A stretch of 64,000 nucleotides of DNA from positions 55,040,364-55,104,363 of the forward strand of contig CM064492.1 in assembly GCA_032716605.1 (NCBI GenBank), read 5' to 3'. A model generated the notes under the pieces. That model was not told the origin of the DNA. It saw nothing but the letters and a program-made list of their open reading frames with translations, and searched no databases. Every line of letters begins with the position of its first letter. The first letter of the stretch is position 1. Positions 1 through 11,280 of this stretch are shown one piece after another. Origin of the DNA: Paralithodes platypus. Its lineage: Eukaryota; Arthropoda; Malacostraca; Decapoda; Lithodidae. Position numbers and translations under genes: made by a program.

Positions 1-479
1 TATTCCTTAGATAAAAGGCAACTGCAGTTTATTTAATATAAACGATGCATGACTAGATCCTATTTTGCCAAATCTAGGCAGATCTAATAATTCCGGTATT
101 ATTTCCACCATGCAACATTGACTCCTTGGTATTTCACAGGCGAGCTGCTGCATTACCGGAGAAGAGGCTCTTCAACAATTAGAACGATCCCTTTCGGACA
201 AATAATAACCACTGGAGGAGCCCAACACCTTACATTTTAAGGCGAGTTCATTTTTACAAAACACTAAACGTTTCCGGCTCACCGGCTAAGTGACGATGTC
301 ACTAAGTGACTAAGTCACTAATCATAATTTTGTTAATAACCATGACCCAAAAAACCATTTATGTCCTCGGTCACATGTAAACAAGTGTTATTATCTGTGT
401 GGGGTTCGGTAAAAGTCTTACATTTCAGGTACCTTAAACAAAATATCCAGGTATTATGGAGGCAAAGTATGTAAGCTTT
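1..479. other. Unassigned sequence at window edge
   Basis: No coding relic or terminal repeat is recognised. A short run of GTGACTAAGT-like repeats lies near 286-320. The stretch is probably the degraded 5' leader of element E, because gag-like SR-rich coding begins just after it, but this is inference. Confidence 0.3.
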
Positions 480-2690
480 TTTAGAAATATCTTTTTCTAG
501 AACCCCTAGCTCCTCTCCATCTCCTGACAATAAAATGTCTGGATCTAGCAGGAAAAGACATAGGTCCTCCAACTCAAATTCTTCCAGTAAATAAACAGAG
601 GAAAGTGAGCAAATCTCAAACTAAAAGGCGACCTGCTAAATACCAAACTTCCCCGACTCGACTCGCAGTCATGATTTCAAAATCCTGCATTCTACACCAC
701 ATACCCCCAGACTTTTGACATTGTCTAATGTGGTCAGCCACCCGGCTAACCCTATTACATCAAGAAAACATAAATTACCTGTCTCATCTACTTCCTTGAC
801 TGATCCAAGTTCTGAGGGTATCAGTTCCCCTCCACTTTCCCTAGTACAGTTAGCTGATACTATTGAACAGCAATCTGAAGAAACCCAGTTGCTTGCTCCA
901 CCCACATTAACACACAAAGAGCGGGTGGTAGGGTATTTTACACTGTGCCGCCCAGCGTTTTTTTTTTACCCTAAATAGGGTTGTTTCCGTGCTCATTTTC
1001 ATGCATAAACAAGACCCAGAGCGTAAAACAAGTATCTATCCCTGAAAGGGCGTAAACAGAGCTTTCCAATTACACCCGAACCATCCTTGTACGACCACTG
1101 GTTCTCGTGCAACGATCGTGCAACACGAGTGCAAAAAACCTAAAATAAAGTAATTTCCGTACATAATTCCCTGTGTAGCGAGTGAAAGAGGGGGGAGGAA
1201 GGTGGTATACAGTTCAGTACATCCACGGTGGTCGTGGGGAGCGGTCATAAGGTTACTACGCTCGTCCCACCGCTCAGCTCTCTCTCTCAGCAACATTACG
1301 TGCTGAAAATGGCACTCGACATATGTGGTGCACCGCCACATAGTCCACATTTATTTAACTCGACAGATGTCGTGCGCCGTTGGTTAAGGGTTAAAGCACC
1401 CTAAACTGATTCAGGTGAATATTGAAGCTGAAGTACTTAAACCCATACACTAATCCTACGGACTTACCTGTTCGTTTAGACCCTTCTCTGGCAGCTCCAG
1501 ATATTTTGGTCACAGTACGGTTGGGGCAATACGGAAAAAAGTACTTCCTAAGGATACCCCAGAACCTTTGGTCATAAGCAATACTATGGTAGGGTGGTAT
1601 AAATTGGAAACCAGTAACCATACCGAAGAGGGTTGGAGTAGAATGAGTACCATGGCTATCCATTAGTACAAAGTGCAAGAAGAGTTTCCTGATATAGTCC
1701 CTACTCAGAGCCCGCCTGGTGGCTTGGTGGGTGAACTTCAGGTAGTTTCTTAAATCTATGCATGAGTTGACAGACAAAATTGAACAGAAATTTACGTCTT
1801 TAGATAAAGCTATCCGAGATCTCCAAAGTAGGTCTCTGGCTCCACCCATGTTACAATATGCCATACCAGACACAGTCCCACTGTCTCATTTACCTGTCCA
1901 GCCTAAACAACCTGCTCATGAAATGTTTAAGAAGCTTGCCCCTCTACTAATTGGTGAATCTCGATACTGGAAACAATTACCAGGATAGCACCTACTAATG
2001 CTGACACAGGTCATTCAGACTTGGTGCCAATACCAAATGAGTGGATTATTAAAACGGACGAGCTTAGGCATCTACATACAACGATGCACAAGACCGATTG
2101 CTGGACGTAATCAAAAATTTACCACTATGCATATATACAACTCCGACTCTATTCCCCAGGAGTTCTGGAAATATCTTAGATCTCCAACAATAGTTGTAAA
2201 CCAACTAGTTGACCTCCATGATTAATACAGCTACCCTGCACAGACTGACAAAGACTTTAAACTACGACAAAAAACCCATAGGTTCCTGTAAAATTTTATC
2301 ACACAACAACAACTTGCACAAGCCATGAGGCAAGTAGCAGATTCTATCCCAGAACAAAACTCCAGGTCTGCGCTTCATTTTATCAGAAGAGCTTCACGTG
2401 GTAATTCTCGGATGACCACTGGGAATATCAAGATTGCAATTTTTAAGGTAACTAGAGCTAGACAGTATCCACTCACCCAATTGTCCAAGAATATACCCAA
2501 AGATATTGCTACTCCGGCTCTCTGCTCACCTCGATTCCCATGCAGATTGTTTCCCCAAACGACCTGGAATAAGGTTCATGCTCTGTTGCTAAGCCCTCAG
2601 AGGGACTTGTTTGGGCAGTTTACTGGCAAACAAGCTAACCCCCCCTCAGAGCTCAGTCTAACAATGGACAACTATCTCTAGAGTTAAAAA
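480..2690 (+). pseudogene. gag-like ORF relic of DIRS E
   Basis: Short open pieces in shifting frames recall the gag-like protein of the better copies. Around 500-590 lies a Ser/Arg/Lys-rich stretch (residues such as SGSSRKRHRSS) matching the RS-rich domain seen in A and C gag. Pieces at 715-930, 1758-1988 and 2325-2681 are short and broken by stops and frameshifts. Bases 928-1390 carry no gag-like coding and look like inserted or unrelated DNA. TTAA occurs at 907-910, 1384-1387 and 1391-1394, but I could not pair convincing terminal repeats. The protein would be the structural, nucleic-acid-binding product; nothing here could be translated as one chain. Confidence 0.5.
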
Positions 2691-4140
2691 ACATTGATGA
2701 ACCAAATGTTGACAGACAATGTTGTGACTTAGGTGCCAGAAGGCATGCCAGCTTCTCTATCACACATGTTCCTCTCCCCAAAAGGGACAGTCTACAACTA
2801 AAGCCTACGATAGACAGGTTCCTCCTCAACAAATTAATTCACAATATGAAGTTCAGGATGTTAACTATTTCCCAAGTAAAGCTAATTCTACAACCAAGGT
2901 CTGAATAATTACTCTAGCTATAGAAGACTCCTACTGGCACATCACAATAGCAAGAGGTACCAAAAGTTCCTAGCTATCCCATTCAGAATCAAAGCGGCAA
3001 TGTTCACCAGAACTCCTTTCAGCTTGATCATAGCTCCCAGAATTTTTCACCAAGATAGTGAAACAATCTCTCCTCCCTCTACTCAAAGACGGTGTAAAAA
3101 TACTGCTTTACCTTCAAGATTGGATGATGCTGTGGTCTTCCCCACACCATTACCAAGAACAAACCTTGATAGTCATGCAACATGAACAAAGTTGGTTTTC
3201 AGAGTAAAATTAGAGAAATCAAAATCTCACTCCTACACAATCAGCAGAATGAATAACATTAATCTGGGATACACAACTTCAGACTATAAAAAAAAATCCA
3301 ACCAATGCCAAACGTCTTCAAATAAAACTGTTCAAGTATTGCATACCAAGACTATAACCAGGAAACTTTGGGAATTCCCTATAGGCCCTCGAAACTGGGC
3401 TCATAATTACAAGGCCCCTAGGCTTCCTCAGGTTGCAGGAACTAATCTGGCCAGGCAACAAAGCCTTCCCTCTAACACCTCACAATTCCCCTCTTCATCC
3501 CAAAGAGACTTCTACACCCTCTGTCGTTTGTGGTAAAACCTCAGGTAAAGGGATCAGTGACACATTGGTCAGATCCACCTCCCACTCTATGTGTGGACAC
3601 AGACACCTCGAGTCTAATAGGATGGGACTATCAGTCAACGGAAGGCCATCAGAATCAAGGGAAAGGGACAATATTAAGTCAGGGTCACATCAATACCCAA
3701 AAGCTAACAGTCCCACTAATTTTCCCAGTAGTTCATGCAATGTCATTGACCTCCAGGTCAAGGGCATGCCGGATGGACAACATGACCACTGTAATTTGCT
3801 TGAGGAAACAGGTCCCCACCCGGGCCAGGTTTCCCCAATATCTCTCGGAAAAGACATGCTCTCTAGCCCAAAAACATGCCATATTAATCCATGCAACATA
3901 TCTACCAGGGATCTCCAACCTGTGGACGGATGCTCAGTCCAAGGGAAAGATTACCTCAGCGGAATGGGTTTTCAAACAAAAAGCAGCCAACCACTTAATT
4001 CTCCCAATTTTTACACCAAACCGATCTGTTTACATCTCGTAAAATCAACGAAGCTCCAGTCGTACATATCTCGGAATGACATAACACGCGAAAGGGGCCC
4101 AGATGCCCTCACAGTGAATTGGAACAGGTGGACATAGAAT
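2691..4140 (+). pseudogene. Reverse transcriptase / RNase H relic of DIRS E
   Basis: Bases 2760-2830 encode a remnant of the RT N-terminal block (the VPKRDS-like stretch of the intact copies). The RNase H part is clearer at 3530-4042: CVDTDTS, GHINTQKL, CRMDN and LPGISNLWTDAQS correspond to the D-E-D-D motifs of A (VDTDASG, SHINVKEL, RMDNLNA, LPGVANVWADALS). A LFTS-like remnant follows near 4025. Many stops and frameshifts separate the pieces, and the RT catalytic region (YLDD equivalent) is not readable. The gene is long dead. The identification rests on the order and spacing of the RNase H motifs against element A. Confidence 0.7.
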
Positions 4141-4299
4141 TTGATGTGAGAATCATTCATCACCTCAGGTTTTTTCCAGGGTCAAATGGGCCGGGTTGCC
4201 CCTATGTGGCCTACTCAGGTATTGCACACTCAACTTACTCAGTGGTACAAGAACCTCTGCAACCCCACCCCCTGTCCTATTTCCACTCGAAAGAAATTG

Positions 4300-5640
4300 G
4301 AAACCTGCAGACCTCGCTCAATTTTACTATGTGGACATTCTCAAATCCAAATGGCTACCGGCCTACGACAAGGAAATCACGGATACGCTCACTAATCAAT
4401 ACACAGCATTAACTTAAGACAGTATAGTTCACACTGTAAACGATTTACAACTTGGAGTGTAGAGTCAACCCAGCAGTTTCCATCGGTTGCTTTGTTACTG
4501 AAGCACCTATATAGCTTAATCGGTTTTTAAAAACTAACAGTTAACACACTTATAAACCACGTATCGGCAGAAAGCAACCCTTCTTGTCTCTTACTGGTTT
4601 ATCTTTTCCCCAGAAAGACGAACATGGTTTTATGTAGGCTTGCTTTAAGCCCAGAGCCCCAAATCGTCATTTGCTTCCTCAATGGTCAATCACGAGGGTC
4701 CTAACTTTGTCACAGTCTAGGTCTTATCCTGTGAGACCAAATACAGACAAGAAACTTAAAAAAGTGTGTGTCTCTGATGACCCTGGCTACTGTCCATAGG
4801 GTCTCCAAATGGACAGCCATGGCAAGGCCCACTAACTGTCTATGTTTTTTGCCCCTAATAATGATTCTGTACATATGGTTACTGCACCAGATTCATCGCA
4901 AATATGAGCATCAGGAACATATCCTTACACCTTTCTTTATTCCTGCCTTGAAAAGAGCAAAGATACTCCATGCTCTATGCCCTGTTAACCCATTAGACCC
5001 GGAAGGGCTCTGAGGCACCCATAAAAAACACACCCGAGCTACCCGGAAGGGCTCTGAGGCACTCATGAGCTCAAAGCCTGTAAGCTTAGTGTGCGAGGCG
5101 TCCGTCCGACGCATGTAAACAACAGCCGGCTGGACCGACGCCCCGCATCTCCGACCACAAGAAGGAGTGCGTCGCTTGTTCCGACTGTTCGTGTGTGCCT
5201 GTATGTTATTGTTAAGTATCGAAAAGTAGTGTAAAGTGTCTGTTTTTGCCATAAAGTTATCTCCAATGAAATCATCATCACAACTGAACCAGTTGACTTA
5301 GGGAGCTCTACTTAATGCCATTCTACAGGTACGAAACACATCTACGCTTGGGGATGCGCGAGAATGCGGAAGCAAGCGAAATTACAAAGATGCGGTAGCC
5401 TAGGCGTAGAAGTTTTTCGGCCAAAACCCCCGGGTTTCGGGGAATATATATGGAATACATAGCCGGGGCTGGAGGGTTAAAGCACTATATACCTACTCTA
5501 AGTCTGTTATTCCTAGGAATATGACACACTTGTGGTTTCCTCCAGAAGGTTCAATAAGGTCAGGAAAGAAAGTGTTAGCAACCTTTATTGCAGATATAAT
5601 TAAGGAAGCTGAGCCTCAGTTGATTGCATAAAACCCATGA
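4300..5640 (+). pseudogene. Tyrosine recombinase relic of DIRS E, split by a TTAA MITE
   Basis: From about 4300 the frame resembles the region leading into YR in A. Bases 4865-4984 match the A segment with APSPGF, KNEHS, FTVPALKRGK and LCPVQAL. At 4985 the gene is cut by a 488-bp TTAA-flanked element. After 5480 it continues as LATFIADIIKEAEP-like sequence, equivalent to LASLLVEVIKESNP in A. The catalytic Arg and the H-x-x-R box are not intact. YR would integrate the circular DNA copy of the element; this copy cannot. Confidence 0.65.
4989..5476. mobile_element. TTAA-flanked MITE, family M copy 1 (piggyBac-like)
   Basis: 488 bp between TTAA at 4985-4988 and TTAA at 5477-5480. The ends are CCCATTAGACCCGG and, on the other strand, CCCTCCAGCCCCGG. 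It sits inside the YR relic of E. Close copies lie at 24200-24679, 45665-46141 and 50248-50720. All hold an inverted pair around GGCGTCGGTCC / GGACCGACGCC that can fold as a hairpin. No transposase is encoded, so it is a non-autonomous element. The piggyBac assignment follows from the TTAA duplication and the CCC-starting ends and is inference. Confidence 0.75.
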
Positions 5641-6166
5641 TATGCACATATGGGCCACCACCAGGAGTTTTCCCCATTGGTTTTTCATTGTAGGATATAA
5701 CTCAGACAGGTTTTTGGTCCTCTAACACGGCGTTCCCTAGCCATATGCTTATCGGTACATCTGGATAAGACACAAATTACCAAGCATAGCGTTGAGGCTG
5801 GAACATGCCCACTGAGGCCAATGAGTAGATGGATATATTTGTTCAATGCTTTTATTACCAGTGTTGGAAGGTAATAGAAGTTGTGTCCTACCATCCACCT
5901 TAAAGGAAAAAGGAGGGGGCGTGTTAAGTTCCATGACACGTTGGCAGGGCACACAATCCGAATGGATAGCAGGAGTGCTATTACTACACTAGATCTGTTA
6001 CATAGCAATACCTATACATTATTGCAATGTGTAACTTTATTGTTAATTTTTTTATTTGTGATATACGATTACCAGTATTCACATCTCAGTAGTTCTATTC
6101 TTCTGAGATAAGGCTTCTTTAATGGTACCCGCCTTATAAAAAATGTTCTTACTGCTATACTCTTAT
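5641..6166 (+). other. 3' untranslated region of DIRS E
   Basis: Non-coding stretch between the YR relic and the A2 insertion. Its end (AAGGCTTCTTTAATGGTACC, then a short AT-rich stretch) lines up with the 3' UTR of A near 17175-17260, where the AGGCTTCTTTGAAGCACGC block occurs. E resumes at 25156 beyond A2. I see no gene in it. Confidence 0.45.
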
Positions 6167-6169
6167 ATT

Positions 6170-6472
6170 TATTAGTGGCCCCTCCATCATTGACGAACAT
6201 GCCTATTACATAAGGCACCCTCTTCAAACACTCATCCGCCGTAGTTTGAATCTACCGCGCAGAGCATTTAAATTTTGAGGAGCCTTCATCATGAGCGCAC
6301 GCGACCTCACTCATGGCTTCAGTCATTATGAATTGGGTTCTCACTACGAAAAAACTTCGTAAAAAAGAAAAAAAAGAAAATAAGAATAACTATTCAATAA
6401 GCTCCATCATATCGTGGATGTACTTGTGTGGATCTTTGACCAGACGCTACTGCAGGCGTCATTCTTCCTTCT
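6170..6472 (+). repeat. Left ITR of A2
   Basis: About 300 bp, inverted at 24806-25155 with few differences. Its outer 33 bases are repeated in complement in the ICR at 24143-24178. It ends inward at the CTTCCTTC tract. It contains an imperfect CATGAGCG/CACTCATG hairpin and the GACGC-loop-GCGTC hairpin that marks the ITR inner edge in every A-like copy. The promoter of the element is expected here, but no TATA box is certain. Confidence 0.85.
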
Positions 6473-8265
6473 CTGCTCTGCGCTCAGCCTGCCCGGACGT
6501 GTCTCCCCACGCTCCGCGGGTTCCGCATTTGTTGCGTCCCTAGTGAGTTTTTTCTCATTTGTTTACTCCGGGATGTATCGAGTAAGGTTAGGATATGCGT
6601 AGCAGGAGTGTCCTGGGCTAGTTGCCCGCAGTGCAGTGTATTTTGGGTCATGTGTTTGGGGCATCTATTTCGGATGTACCCTCGTGGTCCTGTTGTGGAC
6701 ATGTGAACTTTTTCACAGTTAGCTAGCTTTGTGATGCAGGCGGCTTTCATTACGCGTTATTGCTTCCTTTTATCTTTCTGATGAGGTAGCGTATTTTTGC
6801 TGACGTTCCCAGCGTATTTTTCTTCACTTAGTGAAGTTTTTTCTGGGTCCCGAGTCAGTTCTTCCCTTTGCCGGAAGTGTTTGCTACAGTGGTGTGTTGG
6901 CGGTGGTTCCTGTTGCGATATAATTCAGTGCTTTTTGTTTATATTCCGACATGTTACTGTTATCCGTCTGCCTAGGCCTAGCCAGCCTCTCGTAGCTTTA
7001 CCACATATACAAGTGTTATTGATTTATTTTCTAAATATGTACTACTGTGTCATGTGTGTCCTGGTTTAGTTGTGTATTGGCTAATTCCACGGACTATTTA
7101 TGTGCCCTGGGTTAGTTGTGTATTGGCTAATTCCACGGACTATGTTGGGCCCGGCGTTAGTTGTGTTTTGGCTACGCCTCGGTCCGGTGTTGCGTTCAGA
7201 TGGTATCTGGACGGGGTGGGTTTTTTCCGGCGGGTTTTTCTCGGTTTCACCATGATAAACCCGGCTGGTTGCCGAGTTTTGGCCACGCGTGGTTTAAAAC
7301 AGGCTTGTTTCCCCGGCGAGTGGGTGTCTGTGGCTCCCCAGGACTGCGTCTCTGTGGTGCCTGTTTCAGGCTCCTTATGAATCCCGGCGGGATGGCTGTA
7401 CCCATCTAACAGTGTTCATACGGACACGTGTTGTTTGTAGTTTTTTCGGTTTTGCAAAGCCAATATAAAACTAAGCTGTTGTTGTATTTCCTCCCCGGTG
7501 ATCTTTTACAAAGAAGTGGGGATAGGAACAATTGGGGTTAACTTTTAAATTTAAATCACCCGGCGGGTGCAACCTGGAAGGGTGGGATGACCGAATTTGC
7601 AAAAATTCAGTTTAGTTGACCAGACAATTGAGGGATGCATTGTGTATCGCCTCCTTCAACATACGGCGCTTTAGGGCACAATTGGGGTTAACGTTTTTTT
7701 TTTAAACTAATATTCACACCCGGCGGGTGCTCCTTGGAAGGGTGGGAATAACGAATTTACAATTCAGTTAGTTAACCAGACAATTGAGGGATACGTTTTG
7801 TATCGCCGCCTTCAACATACGGCGATCTAAAAAGATACTTCGGGAGAAGTTAGATCTCGTATATTTGTCAGGCTTCCCAGTTTTTGATCTACGAGATAAT
7901 TCGGGGGCCGGCGTCTTTTATAGGGGGTTTTTCCCAAAATTGAATCTTGAAACTAACACCACCGGAAAGACTTAATCAGTTATAAACGCCATGCTGGTCT
8001 TTATATATTATGTCAGAGGGTATTCATAAATGTTTTGGACAAATTAAGATATTCTGAAATCTTTTACTTAGGAAACCCCACCGCGTAGCGAGCTGTAGTC
8101 GTTGAGTATTACGTCTCGTTACCCGGCGGGTTATTTAACACTTGTGTGCGAACATGATTGGGTTAACCTTATGAGCATTAATTCCTGGAAATTTTCTTTT
8201 TTTCCAGAGCTGGGTCCCGGCGGGTCTATACAGAACCTGGAGTAAGTTTCCCACCAGTCTCTGTC
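6473..8265 (+). promoter_or_regulatory. 5' leader of A2, first segment, with putative intron
   Basis: Non-coding leader homologous to 8888-11280 of A. A GTGAGT donor-like site is at 6543-6548. A polypyrimidine tract ending CAG at 8205-8207 precedes the gag ATG at 8266. CCGGCGGG words recur. Two ~160-bp sub-repeats near 7530-7830 each contain GGGTTAAC, CCCGGCGGGTGC and a hairpin-forming ATCGCCGCC...CGGCGAT (the second copy is perfect, 7802-7826). No ORF here resembles a known protein. Intron use is inferred from conservation only. Confidence 0.5.
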
Positions 8266-8367
8266 ATGGCTACCTTTGCCCCAGTTTTTGCTTTATGCAT
8301 TACGCCCTCCTGTTCAGGTATCCCTATTTTTGCGCACACCCTTTGTATAAAATGTGTTAAAATGTCT
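8266..8367 (+). pseudogene. Stranded gag N-terminal fragment in A2
   Basis: ATG at 8266 opens about 32 codons that match the N-terminus of A gag (MATFAPVFALC, then CSGIPIFAHTLCIKCVK). The similarity ends near 8367. The following bases match the middle of a DIRS leader (A around 9626), not gag. This is therefore a cut gag start fused to a second leader. It encodes only part of the Cys/His cluster and is not a gene. A recombination or template switch between two copies would make this joint. Confidence 0.75.
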
Positions 8368-8576
8368 CGTTTGGTGTGGGTTACATTTCCGGCGTTTTTC
8401 TCGTTGCTCCGAGAACACCGTTTTTGTTTACCGAGTTTTAGTCAGGATGGCTAAAATAGGTAAGTTACCCCGTCAAGTTTGGTAGCTTGAGGGCTCATCA
8501 GAAACTGCGTTTTCTGTGGTCGAGCCTGGGATCAGGCTTCCTGTGTTATTCCCGGCAAGAGGGGCTCCACACAGTT
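8368..8576 (+). other. Second leader segment of A2 (upstream of the A insertion)
   Basis: Leader-like sequence with TTCCGGCG, TTTTTCTCG and CCGAGTTTTAG blocks that correspond to 7215-7280 of the first leader. It continues past element A at 17869 (TAGGTGATCATGCTGACACC). No coding. Confidence 0.6.
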
Positions 8577-8579
8577 ATT

Positions 8580-8887
8580 TATTAGTGGCCCCTCCATCAT
8601 TGACGAACATGCCTATTACATAAGGCATCCTCTTCAAACACTAATCCGCCGTAGTTTGAATCTACCGCGCAGAGCATTTAAAAACTGAGGAGCCTTCATC
8701 ATGAGCGCACGCGACCTCACTCATGGCTTCAGTCATTATGAATTGGGTTCTCACTACGAAAAAACTTCGTAAAAAATAAAAACATAAAGAAAATAAGAAT
8801 AACTATCTAATAAGCTTTCCATCATATCGTGGATGTACTTGTGTGGATCTTTGACCAGACGCTGATTCAGGCGTCATTCTTCCTTCT
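8580..8887 (+). repeat. Left ITR of A
   Basis: About 308 bp, complementary to 17518-17830. The first 33 bases (TATTAGTGGCCCC... to AACATGCC) recur in complement at 17341-17374 in the ICR. The differences from the right ITR that I found are one A-run length change, ATAAAG versus AAAAAG, and TCTAAT versus TCCAAT. That marks a recent insertion. Confidence 0.92.
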
Positions 8888-9912
8888 CTGCTCTGCGCTC
8901 AGCCTGCCCGGACGTGTCTCCCCACGCTCTGCTGGTTCCGCATTTGTTGCGTCCCTAGTGAGTTTTTTCTCATTTGTTTACTCCGGGATGTATCGAGTAA
9001 GGTTAGGATAGGCGTAGCAGGATTGTCCTGGGCTGGTTGCCCGCAGTGCAGTGTATTTTGGGTCGTGTGTTTGGGGCATCTATTTCGGATGTACCCTCGT
9101 GGTCCTGTTGTGGACTTGTGATCGTTTCACAGTTGAGTTAGCTTGTGATGCAGGCGGCTTTCATTACGCGTTTATTATTGCTGCCTTTTATCTTTCTGAT
9201 GAGGTAAGCTTTGCTTACTGACGTTCCCAGCGTATTTTTCTTCACTTAGTGAAGTTTTTTCTGGGTCCCGAGTCAGTCTTCCCTTTGCCGGAAGTATTTG
9301 CTACAGTGGTGTGTTGGCGGTGGTTCCTGTTGTTATATTTCCAGTGTTTTTGTGTATATTTCAACATTTCTTATGCCGTCTACTTAGGCCTAGCCAGCCG
9401 CTCGTAGCTTTGCCACATGTACAAGTGTTATTGTTTATTTTTATAAATATGCCCTACTGTGTCATGTGTATCCGGGTTTTAGTTGTGTATTGGCTAATTC
9501 CTCGGACTATGTTTGTTTCCTGGTTTAGTTGTGTATTGGCTAATTCCACGGATTATTGTGTGGACTTAGGCTAGTCGTGCGTGGCTTTCCTTCGTGTCCG
9601 TTGTACGTTCAGATGGTGTCTGATCGTGGTGGGTTTCCTTCCGGCGGGTTTTTTCTCGGTTTCACCATGAAAAAAACCCGGCCGAGAGCCGTGTTGGGCC
9701 ACACGTGGTTTCAACACAGGCTTGTGTCCCCGGCGATGAGGTGTCTGTGGCTCTCCAGGACTGCGTCTCTGTGTTGGTGCCTGGTTTCAGGCTCCCTTTG
9801 ATTCCCGGCGGAATGGCTGTACCCATCTAATAACATTGTTCATGCGAACATATGTTATGTAGTTTTTTCCACCCGGTTTTACAAACCACAGGAAAAACCT
9901 AGCTGTTGTTAA

Positions 9913-10532
9913 CCCCTTCGGCACCGCGCGGCCATCCCGCTCAGTAGGCCTACATACCGCTCCCTCCCACCCCGCCCCCATCCCTCCCACGCGCATTATC
10001 CACCCACTAAACCTTGCCAAATACCCATTAATTTGTATAGTAGACTAGTTAGGTACAACAGGATAGCAGTATTATAAGTATTAGAAGTAGTAGTAGTATC
10101 AGTAGTCGAAGTTATCAAATATTCCCTACTAAATACACGTAAATAATAATAATGATGATAATAATAATAAATGGCATAATAATGCATATGAAGACCAAGA
10201 TGGCGAATGCACGGAGACACAAAAACACTATAATCCTGCGTGGGTGGGGCCTAGGGGAAGACTGGGCCCTGGGGGAAAAATCTGCCTCTCATTAGTCGAG
10301 AGATACCGTGACGTCACGGTCCTCGGTGACGTCACAGGGCTCTGGTTGGCTGCTGGGGAAAGGGGCGGAGCTTCCTGTATCCCCAGTGTGACATACAGTA
10401 CCGTAGATAGAGCCCCAGGCAGCAAAACCGACTGGCAGCATTTCCTTTAATTTATCACGTACGTGTGTACGGGACGGTATATTTTACTGAAGCGCTTATT
10501 ACGTACATGTGTACGTGACGGTGCCGAGGAGG
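9913..10532. mobile_element. TTAA-flanked element in leader of A
   Basis: 620 bp between TTAA at 9909-9912 and TTAA at 10533-10536. The terminal inverted repeats are CCCCTTCGGCACCG and, on the other strand, CCTCCTCGGCACCG. The empty site is visible in the first A2 leader (CTGTTGTTG...TTTCCTCCCCGG). The interior has a run of AT-rich triplets (10080-10170) and repeated TACGTACGTGTGTACG-like words near the right end. It has no transposase. It is a different family from the M copies. Confidence 0.75.
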
Positions 10533-10536
10533 TTAA

Positions 10537-10880
10537 GGGCTTTCCTCCCCGGCGATCTTTTACAAAGAAGTGGGGACAGGAACTTATGGGGTTAACGTTT
10601 TGACATCTCACCCGGCGGGTGTACCTTGGTAGGGTGGGATGAACAACTAAGTCATTCAGTTAGTTAACCGATCCATTTTAAGTGATACTTTTTGTATCGC
10701 CGCCTTTGCACTTACGGCGATTGAAGGTTCAATTAGGGTTAACATCGTTTTTACACCCGGCGGGTGCTCCTGGGTGGAGGAAATAAGGAATTTACAATTC
10801 AATGTCGATTTAACCACTTAATTAAGTGATACGTTTAGGTATCGCCGCCTTCATACTTACGGCGATCTTTTTGTGACAAT
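10537..10880 (+). repeat. Leader sub-repeats of A with conserved hairpins
   Basis: Two imperfect ~160-bp units, each with GGGTTAAC, CCCGGCGGGTG and a perfect 7-bp stem ATCGCCG/CGGCGAT (10696-10721 and 10841-10866). The loop sequence varies while the stem does not. The same unit is found once or more in every A-like copy and is amplified fourfold in A2. Confidence 0.7.
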
Positions 10881-11280
10881 TCGTTAGAAATCAGATCTCG
10901 TATCAGCCTGCCCTGTGTTATTCTACTAAAATATTTCAAGGGCCGGCGTCTTTTTGGGGGGTTGTTTTGTTCCAAATTTGAATCTTGAGACAGTCACCAC
11001 CAGAAAGACTATAAACGCCATGCTGGACCGTTATATTATGTCAGAGGGTATTCTTCACTTTCTTAAAAAGATATGTTTAGATATTCCGAGCCCCGCCGCG
11101 TAGCGAGCTGTGATCGTTGTGTCATTACATCTCGTTACCCGGTGGGTTATTAACACTTGTGTGCGAACATGTTGGGTTAACCTTATGAGCATTAATTCCT
11201 GGAAATTTTTTTTTTTTCCAGAGCTGGGCTCCGGCGGACCAATACAGACCCGGCAGTAGTTTTACCCACCAGTCTCTGTC

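Larger units (their letters stand above)
8958..11221 (+). promoter_or_regulatory. Putative leader intron of A
   Basis: A donor-like CTA|GTGAGT begins at 8958. An acceptor-like tract (a branch-like CATTAAT, then a long T run and CAG) ends at about 11221, roughly 60 bases before the gag ATG. Both sites are conserved at the same relative places in A2's first leader, B, D and divergent C. Between them lie no coding sequence, several CCCGGCGGGT words, two ~160-bp sub-repeats with ATCGCCG...CGGCGAT hairpins, and a TTAA MITE. That a MITE can sit here without hitting a gene fits removal by splicing. RNA evidence is absent. Confidence 0.5.

Noticed and set aside
907..1394. Eighth TTAA-flanked insertion in E gag
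   Set aside because: TTAA occurs at both sides, but no inverted ends could be paired and no empty site is visible.
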